A stretch of 7,870 nucleotides of DNA from Helicobacter sp. GTDB taxonomy: Bacteria > Campylobacterota > Campylobacteria > Campylobacterales > Helicobacteraceae. Every line of letters begins with the position of its first letter. Position 1 is the stretch's first letter. This document shows, piece after piece, positions 1 to 5,873 of the stretch. The position numbers and the translations under genes were made by a program. Location of the stretch: contig NZ_JAIEFA010000081.1 of the NCBI RefSeq assembly GCF_029067145.1, forward strand, positions 1 through 7,870, read 5' to 3'. The notes under the pieces were generated by a model. It was not told the origin of the DNA and did not search any database. It was given only the letters and a program-made list of their open reading frames with translations.

Positions 1-7
1 AAACCAT
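1..7 (-). CDS. Probable start of a further minus-strand gene, cut by the window edge
   Basis: An ATG on the minus strand at 7-5 is preceded, about 6 nt upstream, by an A-rich AAAGG ribosome-binding-like sequence (about 16-12). It also overlaps a TAA stop (9-7) of one reading frame coming out of the radical SAM gene, giving TAATG. The same TAATG overlap joins the two larger genes of this operon at 1890-1886, which supports a coupled start here. Only the start codon, a valine codon and one further base are inside the window, so nothing can be said about the product. It could instead be a chance ATG. Confidence 0.35.
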
Positions 8-22
8 TATTGCCTTTTTTTC

Positions 23-544
23 TCAATAAAAATGCTTTTTAAATTCAATTTTAAAATTAAATGTCCCCCCCCCCCGCTCAACTCTTGCATTTCCATATTG
101 TTTAAACAATATGGGTGCTTGGATTGCATTTTCAAAGGCTTGTTTGCTTGCAGGTTTGCGAACGATTTTATAAGTATCATAATCCACAGAATCAATACTT
201 ACTGCTATATGAGAGATTCCTAAATCCACAGCATCTTTAATATCTTGCTCACTTAGTAAGCCTCCATTAGTGGTTAATTGTGCTTTTATCTTATATTTTT
301 GAACCAAAGAAAGCACTTCTCTCCATTGTTTATAAGTGAAAAATTCTCCATTGGGTGTAAAATCAATATTTGTTACTCCAAAATCTTGAGCTTTCTTGAG
401 GATTTCCTCAATCTCTTGCAGTGTCATATCTTGTTTCCATTCCGCTCTTTCGCCAAAATAATCTCCACTATATCCTTCTCCGTGGAATGGACACATTCCG
501 CATTTATAATTGCAATTGTTGGTTACTTTTATATTTACAATCAT
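23..544 (-). CDS. Radical SAM domain protein, short and phase variable
   Basis: A 173-aa protein in the frame given by the present tract length. Cys11, Cys15 and Cys18 form the CxxxCxxC motif that binds the [4Fe-4S] cluster of radical SAM enzymes. NGE at 65-67 fits the SAM-amine-binding GGE-type motif, and TNG (92-94) and SID (116-118) are typical strand ends of the barrel. It would be a cytosolic enzyme starting radical chemistry from SAM; the substrate is unknown. A GGGAG-type ribosome-binding site (about 552-557) precedes the ATG, and the gene starts 3 nt after the upstream transferase gene. From about residue 157 the sequence runs into an 11-base G tract, and the last 13 residues are low-complexity Phe/Lys-rich. 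Radical SAM proteins usually exceed 220-250 aa, so the last strands of the barrel and any C-terminal domain appear to be missing. It may be a phase-variable short form or a decaying remnant. The family call is firm; function is open. Confidence 0.75.
   Translation of the reverse strand: MIVNIKVTNNCNYKCGMCPFHGEGYSGDYFGERAEWKQDMTLQEIEEILKKAQDFGVTNIDFTPNGEFFTYKQWREVLSLVQKYKIKAQLTTNGGLLSEQDIKDAVDLGISHIAVSIDSVDYDTYKIVRKPASKQAFENAIQAPILFKQYGNARVERGGGTFNFKIEFKKHFY
65..75. repeat. Homopolymeric C11/G11 tract (probable contingency tract)
   Basis: Eleven consecutive C on the plus strand read as G11 in the radical SAM gene, beginning in codon 157. Long poly-G/C tracts in coding sequence are the classic slipped-strand phase-variation signal of Helicobacter and Campylobacter surface-glycan and flagellar-modification genes. 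With G11 the frame stops at 23. With G10 it stops at 7, giving 178 aa and overlapping a possible start codon. With G9 or G12 it stops at 56 after a two-residue Asp-Ile tail. Reported tract length is also prone to sequencing error. Confidence 0.85.
93..114. repeat. 22-bp perfect palindrome inside the radical SAM gene
   Basis: The 22 bases read identically on both strands, centred between 103 and 104 on GTTTAAAC. They lie 17 bp from the G tract and encode the end of the conserved radical SAM sequence (ILFKQYG) on the minus strand; the plus strand reads the same residues. Bases just outside (92 and 115) no longer pair, so the symmetry is limited to 22 bp. It could form a cruciform or hairpin, or be a protein-binding or recombination site, but no function is known to me. 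Confidence 0.8.
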
Positions 545-547
545 TTC

Positions 548-1888
548 TTACTCTCCCAATATCAACTCTATTTGTTTCGCCAATGCTCCAGCTGCATTGC
601 CAAAGTTAAAACATTCTTTTAACCTATAATCCTGCACTTTTTGATGATACATTGTTTGTGTCTGCATAATCTCTCCCAAGACTTTTGATAAATCCTTGTC
701 TTCCTCGCATAAATACATTAATTTTTCCTCATAATAATCTCCCCCGCCTTCTCGCATTAACCTCTCTTGAGTAATTATTCTTTCTTTGTCTTTTAAACAA
801 ATACTAGGTTTGCAGGTTGTTAAAGGATAGGTATAGCCAACAGATGAACACTCGGTTACTAGGCATAAAGAATGATAAAATGCTTCCATTTTATCCCATT
901 CGTAAAGAAATTGCTCATTCGCACCAAAAGATTCCAATATTTTTGGCATTACACAATCCGAAAAAACAGGATGTGGCTGATAAAACACTCTAAATCCTAG
1001 AGCAAAGACTTGCTCCATTAATACTTTTAAGCGTTTAATATCATACAAAAATGTAAAGGCAAAAATCACAATATCTCTTTGTTCTTTTATTCCTTTTTGT
1101 TCTTGTGCAATTACATAATTCTTATATGTCTCCATATCTCTATCCAGCTTTAAATATCCAGCGTCCAATAACTTCGTATCCACTCTCATTTCTCTAAACA
1201 AATTTTTATAAGCATTATGGATTTTTTGTGCAGGCACAACAATATAATCTAGCGTAGAATAAGTATAGAACAAATGCTCTTTATCTGCTAGAGTATGCCC
1301 ATTATATGGATAAACCAATGGACCTTGGAACCCGTGCGTTACATCAATACCAACAACATTTTTGTGTGTAGGTTGCCCCTCTGTCATAAGAATCATATCT
1401 AGTTCTTCAATTTGCTCTAAAATTGTATGATAAGCCAAAAAACAAACATTATTATCCACACTATATTTCTTATATACATCCAAAGAAGCACACAAATAAA
1501 TTAACCCAAACCCCATAGACTTTAATCGCGAATCTAAATCCACAAAACACTTCCCATTAACGCCATTTTCTACTAGCCCAATATATTTTTTAAAATTACT
1601 TTTAGACTTATAATATTTTAATTTTGTGTTTAAAACTTCTCCACACCACACAATACCATTAAAAACATTTGTGATTCCACATTGTTTCAAATTATTCATT
1701 AATTTTTCATAATGTAATGTGCTACAAACAAAAACTCTGTCTTCTTGCCTAATGCTATTTTTTAAAGATTCTAAGCTTGTTTCTTGTAGGCTATCGTCTA
1801 TGAAAGCAATAGATTCTTTTGGAAAATAAAAGTTTAAAAACAGAGCAACCATTTCACCATTTGTAGCTTTTGGATAGATATAGGTCAT
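548..1888 (-). CDS. CDP-glycerol glycerophosphotransferase-like protein with N-terminal Rossmann-like domain
   Basis: A 446-aa protein with no signal peptide or clear membrane segment, probably cytoplasmic or peripheral. The C-terminal two thirds carry features of the CDP-glycerol glycerophosphotransferase (TagB/TagF-like, GT-B fold) family: an HG motif at 185-186 after a hydrophobic strand, GYLKLD at 244-249 where the family has GYPRxD, QPHP at 304-307, and TECSS at 345-349 followed by a Pro/Lys-rich nucleotide-binding-like stretch (compare TDYSS). Residues 1 to about 105 look like a separate alpha/beta domain (FIDDS at 29-33, VFVCST at 52-57), similar to Rossmann-like domains attached to surface-carbohydrate enzymes. 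The likely role is transfer of a nucleotide-activated polyol phosphate or sugar to a surface glycan; donor and acceptor are unknown. Its ATG overlaps the stop of the upstream glycosyltransferase gene (TAATG, 1890-1886), so translation is probably coupled. It lacks an exact GYPRxD motif, so the donor may differ from CDP-glycerol. Confidence 0.65.
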   Translation of the reverse strand: MTYIYPKATNGEMVALFLNFYFPKESIAFIDDSLQETSLESLKNSIRQEDRVFVCSTLHYEKLMNNLKQCGITNVFNGIVWCGEVLNTKLKYYKSKSNFKKYIGLVENGVNGKCFVDLDSRLKSMGFGLIYLCASLDVYKKYSVDNNVCFLAYHTILEQIEELDMILMTEGQPTHKNVVGIDVTHGFQGPLVYPYNGHTLADKEHLFYTYSTLDYIVVPAQKIHNAYKNLFREMRVDTKLLDAGYLKLDRDMETYKNYVIAQEQKGIKEQRDIVIFAFTFLYDIKRLKVLMEQVFALGFRVFYQPHPVFSDCVMPKILESFGANEQFLYEWDKMEAFYHSLCLVTECSSVGYTYPLTTCKPSICLKDKERIITQERLMREGGGDYYEEKLMYLCEEDKDLSKVLGEIMQTQTMYHQKVQDYRLKECFNFGNAAGALAKQIELILGE

Positions 1889-3957
1889 TATAATTCCATA
1901 AAAGTCTTTTTAAATTCAAGAATGGCTTGTTGCTTACAAAACCCTCCATAAACATCTACAATATTGCAAATATTTTGCAATACTTTCTTATCGTTTTTGT
2001 GTGCAATAAAAAAGTCCAATGCTTCCTTATAGCCTTCTATGGTATCCGGTTGCATTTTATCATTCCCCCCATATAAAGCTTCATTTTTATAATATTCAAA
2101 ATCAACATTATATTTTTTACACATAGATTGAAAAATATTTTTAAACTCATTGAACATCTTTATTCCACTATTGCGTCTAAACTCCATTGAAGGAATCAAA
2201 GAAATATATGCTCCACGCCTTTTACTAGCATACTCTGCTATACTCTCCCCCTGCTCCAAAGGAAAAGTATTGCAAAATATATCAATAATATGCCCATAGA
2301 TGTGCGGATCTACGAATCCGGGCATAAAGAATCGCTCCGAGATTCCAAGCTTTTCAACTTTCTCTCTAATCACAGGGATATTCCCAGCCCCAGCCGCAAT
2401 GAAAATCGTATTTTTGTGCTTTTGCATTATCTCTGCAATCGCCTCTAAATACGCATCGCTATCCACTTTTACAAGCCTTCCAATCACGCCTAACACAATC
2501 GTATCTTCCCCAATAGGATACTTAGCTTTCTCTGCTGCAATCACTTCGGGTGCGCGGGGCGGATTATAGAATCTATCCCTATCCATAGGCACAGAAAAGC
2601 TTTTAAAAACATAAGGAGCGTCTTTGGGTGGAGCGTGTGAAATTCTCTCATCAATCCCGCTAATATCATACCTGCCATTCCCGTGGCTCCAAAAGATTTG
2701 CTTAGGCGCACTTCTTGTAGCAAAGAGAAAATCACTCCCATCAATCGTGCCAGTAGAAATCAAAATATCTATTTCATCAGCAAGGATTCTATTCCTAAGC
2801 GTCATCGCTTTTTGCAAATGCGGGACATAGTAGCTATGTTGCTGCACCAAACCAAATGTGGGACTTACCACAGACGCACCAATCTCTACCAAAGATTGCA
2901 TAATCGGAATATCATCAATACTCTTTTGAATATATGCCATAGAATACACCACAATTTCGTATTGACTTGCAAACTCCTCCTCACCTAGCAATGCTTTAAT
3001 CAAAGAATACTCCACTTTATAAGGAGAATTTGCAACGATTCTATCCTTTAAGATTCCAATTTTTACCTTGCGCCCCGCATTCCTAGCCACCAATTCTTTG
3101 CATCGGGGCAAAGTTTTGCCATACTCCACAAAATAAGGCTCTACAAGCTTCACAACTTTATCATTATATTCCTGCCAATCCTCTTGCGTCTGCGCAGAAT
3201 TTCCAAATTTATGGTAAATGTAAAATTCCACATACATCGCCAAATCCAAATTCCCCTGCTCCAAAAGCTGTTTTAAAACCCCAAGCCACACAGGAAAATT
3301 CTCGCGCCATTTCAAATCATTGAAATAATGCTTAACATTCCAAAAAATATGCATACTCCATAAAAAAATGGATTTTTTCTTCCTATCAGAAATCTGCCAA
3401 AAATACTCCTCCTCCAAAGCCTCCTTTTGAATCTTTAAAATCCATTCAATAGGAATCTGATAATAAAAACAAAAATCTAACACAAAGGTATTTAGCCCCT
3501 CCATATATTGCTCAACCAAATCCAAATAAATAATATGCCGCAAGAAAAACTTAATCGCCTCTTCCCTATCCCCTCTAAGTAGCATTGCCACACTAATGCA
3601 GTTAATAAACACCAACCGCTCATAATCGGATTCTGTGTTTTTGACATAGCTTACCAAATCTATAAAGCCATTAAACCGCGTATCTTGTGGAATCTCATAA
3701 TCCGCACCAAAATCCCCAAAGATTCCAAAGCACCATAAAAAACTATAATCGGGAATATCACCTTTGTGATAAATCAAATCCAATGCTTTTTGTCGCAACA
3801 ATGCGATGATTTCTAATCGCACTGCAAACTCTAATTCCTCTTGCCCTTGCTTCCCAAGAGAGCGAATCAGCAAGATTACCTCATCAAGTGCTGCTTTATA
3901 ACTTGCTGCTTTTAATTTTGTTAAAATTTCTTGTCCAATTAATTGTGTAGATTGCAT
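1888..3957 (-). CDS. Large GT-B type glycosyltransferase with helical N-terminal domain
   Basis: A 689-aa protein. Residues 1 to about 290 are mostly helical and rich in Leu, Trp and Tyr, resembling a degenerate TPR-like or adaptor domain. A GT-B catalytic region seems to start near 297 (KVKIGILKDR). Its N-lobe continues to SHGNG around 424-428, after the APKQIFW strand. The C-lobe starts near 487 (VLGVIGRL), continues with an AAGAGN turn and a MPGFVDP strand, and has PLEQGESIAEYA near 566-577, where GT-B enzymes keep the acidic nucleotide-sugar-binding motif. The build (helical N-part plus GT-B, with an AP-Q...G pattern) recalls GT41/HMW1C-like protein glycosyltransferases, but the similarity is too weak for a firm assignment. 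It is the first gene of the minus operon, divergent from flaB, and its stop overlaps the next start. The ATG at 3957-3955 follows only a weak ribosome-binding site (AAAGACGA). Cytoplasmic, with no signal peptide. Donor and acceptor are unknown; flagellin is a possible acceptor by position only. Confidence 0.65.
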   Translation of the reverse strand: MQSTQLIGQEILTKLKAASYKAALDEVILLIRSLGKQGQEELEFAVRLEIIALLRQKALDLIYHKGDIPDYSFLWCFGIFGDFGADYEIPQDTRFNGFIDLVSYVKNTESDYERLVFINCISVAMLLRGDREEAIKFFLRHIIYLDLVEQYMEGLNTFVLDFCFYYQIPIEWILKIQKEALEEEYFWQISDRKKKSIFLWSMHIFWNVKHYFNDLKWRENFPVWLGVLKQLLEQGNLDLAMYVEFYIYHKFGNSAQTQEDWQEYNDKVVKLVEPYFVEYGKTLPRCKELVARNAGRKVKIGILKDRIVANSPYKVEYSLIKALLGEEEFASQYEIVVYSMAYIQKSIDDIPIMQSLVEIGASVVSPTFGLVQQHSYYVPHLQKAMTLRNRILADEIDILISTGTIDGSDFLFATRSAPKQIFWSHGNGRYDISGIDERISHAPPKDAPYVFKSFSVPMDRDRFYNPPRAPEVIAAEKAKYPIGEDTIVLGVIGRLVKVDSDAYLEAIAEIMQKHKNTIFIAAGAGNIPVIREKVEKLGISERFFMPGFVDPHIYGHIIDIFCNTFPLEQGESIAEYASKRRGAYISLIPSMEFRRNSGIKMFNEFKNIFQSMCKKYNVDFEYYKNEALYGGNDKMQPDTIEGYKEALDFFIAHKNDKKVLQNICNIVDVYGGFCKQQAILEFKKTFMEL

Positions 3958-3996
3958 TATTCGTCTTTAGTTTTAGGATTCTGTAAATATCGGCGG

Positions 3997-4005
3997 ATTT
4001 TAGCA
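3997..4005 (-). promoter_or_regulatory. Extended -10 promoter of the minus-strand glycosyltransferase operon
   Basis: On the minus strand TGCTAAAAT (4005-3997) is an extended -10 element, preceded by a T-rich stretch as is usual for the housekeeping sigma factor of Helicobacter, which depends little on a -35 box. It would start RNA near 3990 and leave a leader of about 33 nt before the ATG at 3957. A second TATAAT on the same strand (4077-4072) is an alternative. Confidence 0.5.
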
Positions 4006-4043
4006 AAACTTTAGTTAAAATCAATAATTTTGGTCATTTTGTC

Positions 4044-4064
4044 CTTGCAAATCCGCAATGCAAG
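4044..4064. repeat. Imperfect hairpin 1 in the divergent intergenic region
   Basis: CTTGCA (4044-4049) and TGCAAG (4059-4064) form a 6-bp inverted repeat around a 9-nt loop. It shares words (CAATG, GATTCCACA) with the second hairpin about 40 bp away, so both may be pieces of one dispersed repeat family. No T run follows, so it is not a terminator. Confidence 0.4.
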
Positions 4065-4085
4065 ATTCCACATTATAGATTTACA

Positions 4086-4118
4086 CATTGCCACAATTCC
4101 TCACAGAATCTCGCAATG
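4086..4118. repeat. Imperfect palindromic element (GTCATTGCGAG-type)
   Basis: CATTGC (4086-4091) pairs with GCAATG (4113-4118), and inside them ATTC (4096-4099) pairs with GAAT (4106-4109) around a 6-nt loop. Read on the minus strand it begins TGTCATTGCGAG, a phrase I know from dispersed intergenic palindromic repeats in several proteobacterial genomes. Only one clear copy is in this window, so repeat status is inferred. Confidence 0.45.
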
Positions 4119-4159
4119 ACAGAGAATTATATCTTTATTTGCGGCATAATTTTAAAAAG

Positions 4160-4175
4160 TGGAACACCATTTGCT
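4160..4175 (+). promoter_or_regulatory. Sigma-54 (RpoN) promoter of flaB
   Basis: TGGAAC begins at 4160 and TTGCT at 4171. The invariant GG (4161-4162) and GC (4173-4174) are separated by exactly 10 nt, as required for a -24/-12 promoter. RNA should start near 4186, giving a leader of about 29 nt. In Helicobacter, flaB and the hook genes are transcribed by RpoN with the activator FlgR, so this fits a middle-class flagellar gene. A promoter here also rules out translation from in-frame starts upstream. Confidence 0.85.
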
Positions 4176-4202
4176 TTATACTCTGCAAATTCAATTTTTT
4201 GC

Positions 4203-4208
4203 AAAGGA
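4203..4208 (+). promoter_or_regulatory. flaB ribosome-binding site
   Basis: AAAGGA lies 6 nt before the ATG at 4215. It decides the start: the frame is open back to an ATG at 4116, but that start has no comparable site and lies upstream of the sigma-54 promoter. Confidence 0.8.
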
Positions 4209-4214
4209 TGCATA

Positions 4215-5798
4215 ATGAGTTATAGGATATACACCAATGTGAATGCGTTAAACGCACACACTTCAGGAATTGTGAATAATCGCAATATGTCAGAATCGCT
4301 AGAGAAATTAAGCTCTGGCTTACGAATCAACAAAGCAGCAGATGACGCGTCAGGAATGGCGATTGCCGATAGTTTGCGTTCTCAAGCTGCCGCTCTTGGA
4401 CAAGCTACCAACAATGCTAATGACGCAATCGGTATGATTCAAACTGCAGATAAAGCAATGGACGAGCAAATCAAAATCTTGGATTTAATCAAAACTAAAG
4501 CAACGCAAGCTGCACAAGATGGACAAACTAGAACAACAAGAAATGCTCTACAAAGCGATATTTTAAGACTTATGGAAGAGTTGGACAATATTGCAAACAC
4601 TACAAGCTTCAACGGGCAACAAATGCTCTCTGGTGCTTTTACAAACAAAGAATTCCAAATTGGTGCTTATTCTAACACCACAGTAAAAGCTTCTATTCAG
4701 CCAACAAACTCTCATAAAATTGGACACGTCCGCTATGAAACTGCTGCTGAAATGTCTGTAAGTGCTGGAACAAGTAGCTTGACAGAAGTTACACTTAGAT
4801 TCTTAAACACCGATGGCACAAACAACTATGCGATTGAATCTGTGAGAATCTCTACAACTGCTGGAACAGGAATCGGGGCTCTTGCAGAAGCAATCAACAA
4901 AAACTCTGATACACTAGGCGTACGTGCGACTTATATCGTGCAAGGACAAGGAGCAGGTGCAATTGGTTCTGGAACCGTGCGCGGACTTACAATCAACGGA
5001 ATCAAAATCGGAGACATCAATGATGTAATGAAAAACGACTATGATGGCAAGCTCATTGCTGCAATCAATGCACAAAAAGAGCGCACAGGGGTGCAAGCCT
5101 CTCTTAGTATCTCGGGCGCATTGCAACTCACAAGCAATGATGGACGTGCAATTTCTGTGCAAGTAGATGGTGGCTCACACGTGATTAATGGTGTCAATAG
5201 TGCAAATGCTCCTCTAACTGCTGGAGGTTCTTTTGCTGGAGTTTCAGGCACAACACACGCAATTGTCGGACGCTTAACTTTGATTCGCTTAAATGCGAGA
5301 GATATTTTGGTCTCTGGTGCGAATTTCTCCCAAATTGGCTTGCACTCTGGTGCAACAAATATTGCAGCAGGCTCTGGATTAGCACAATACACAGTTAATC
5401 TCCGTAGCGTCAATGGAGAATTTGGCGCAGATATTGCCTCTGCGATTGGTGCAAACTACAACACCGCAGTAGCATTCGTCAATAAAGGTGGAATCGGGGC
5501 AGGCGTAACAAGTATGGAAGGCGCAATGGCAGTTATGGATATGGCACAATCTGCACAAGAACACCTAGATAGAATCCGTGCAGACTTGGGTTCCGTGCAA
5601 CAACAACTTGTTGTAACCATTAACAACATTACCGTAACACAAGTTAATGTTAAATCCGCAGAATCTCAAATCCGCGATGTGGATTTCGCGAGTGAATCTG
5701 CAAACTTCTCTAAAACAAACATTCTAGCACAATCAGGAAGCTTTGCAATGTCGCAAGCTAACCAAGTGCAACAAAATGTTCTTAGACTTTTACAATAA
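4215..5798 (+). CDS. flaB: Flagellin B
   Basis: A 527-aa flagellin, the filament subunit exported by the flagellar type III system (no cleaved signal peptide). The N-terminal D0/D1 helices span about 1-175, with LEKLSSGLRINKAADDASGM and NTTSFNGQQMLSG clearly visible. A variable D2/D3 region covers about 176-440. The C-terminal D1/D0 part includes QVNVKSAESQIRDVDFA and ends NVLRLLQ. FlaB-type signatures (GMAIADSLRSQ, NTTVKASI, KIGHVR) and the RpoN promoter favour flaB over flaA. From memory H. pylori FlaB is 514 aa; the extra residues lie in Gly/Ser/Thr/Ala-rich central segments. The protein has no cysteine. The D1 stretch that TLR5 recognises in enterobacterial flagellin is replaced here by an Ile/Lys/Thr-rich sequence (about 88-97), as in other Helicobacter and Campylobacter flagellins that escape TLR5. 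FlaB is normally the minor, hook-proximal flagellin. The neighbouring maf gene suggests that it is glycosylated, on Ser/Thr of the central domain. Confidence 0.95.
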   Translation: MSYRIYTNVNALNAHTSGIVNNRNMSESLEKLSSGLRINKAADDASGMAIADSLRSQAAALGQATNNANDAIGMIQTADKAMDEQIKILDLIKTKATQAAQDGQTRTTRNALQSDILRLMEELDNIANTTSFNGQQMLSGAFTNKEFQIGAYSNTTVKASIQPTNSHKIGHVRYETAAEMSVSAGTSSLTEVTLRFLNTDGTNNYAIESVRISTTAGTGIGALAEAINKNSDTLGVRATYIVQGQGAGAIGSGTVRGLTINGIKIGDINDVMKNDYDGKLIAAINAQKERTGVQASLSISGALQLTSNDGRAISVQVDGGSHVINGVNSANAPLTAGGSFAGVSGTTHAIVGRLTLIRLNARDILVSGANFSQIGLHSGATNIAAGSGLAQYTVNLRSVNGEFGADIASAIGANYNTAVAFVNKGGIGAGVTSMEGAMAVMDMAQSAQEHLDRIRADLGSVQQQLVVTINNITVTQVNVKSAESQIRDVDFASESANFSKTNILAQSGSFAMSQANQVQQNVLRLLQ

Positions 5799-5800
5799 CT

Positions 5801-5825
5801 AAAGCCCAACTTTTTGGGCTTTTTT
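5801..5825 (+). terminator. Rho-independent terminator of flaB
   Basis: A 9-bp stem (5801-5809 with 5814-5822, core AGCCCAA/TTGGGCT) closes a 4-nt CTTT loop and runs into a T stretch to 5825. It begins 2 nt after the flaB stop codon, which suits a strongly expressed single-gene transcript. Confidence 0.9.
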
Positions 5826-5827
5826 GC

Positions 5828-5833
5828 TATAAT
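5828..5833 (+). promoter_or_regulatory. -10 element of maf
   Basis: A consensus TATAAT follows the run of T that ends the flaB terminator. T-rich DNA upstream of the -10 replaces the -35 box in many Helicobacter housekeeping promoters. RNA would start near 5840, leaving about 34 nt before the maf ATG. This implies maf is transcribed separately from flaB. Confidence 0.65.
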
Positions 5834-5873
5834 CTTTTCCATATTTTATTTTCACCAAACTTAAGGAATCCCT

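Noticed and set aside
93..114. Palindrome as a fold-back assembly artefact
   Set aside because: Sequences outside the 22 bp are not inverted copies of each other, so no fold-back junction is visible.
7..195. Separate 62-aa minus-strand open frame over the G tract
   Set aside because: Its first part is a shadow frame of the radical SAM gene. Only the part after the tract matters, as the alternative C-terminus reached by slippage.
32..622. Plus-strand open frames opposite the radical SAM gene
   Set aside because: They have no ribosome-binding sites or recognisable domains and mirror the coding strand; the shared ILFKQYG comes only from the palindrome.
2065..2070. C6 run in the GT-B gene as a second contingency tract
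   Set aside because: Six bases are too short to expect frequent slippage, and the reading frame is intact on both sides.
4116..4214. In-frame N-terminal extension of flagellin from an ATG at 4116
   Set aside because: It has no good ribosome-binding site, lies across and upstream of the sigma-54 promoter, and encodes 33 residues unlike any flagellin start. ATG 4215 has AAAGGA and begins the conserved MSYRIYTN.
4914..5564. Cys-rich minus-strand open frames within flaB
   Set aside because: They are shadows of a highly conserved flagellin, without start signals or domain similarity.
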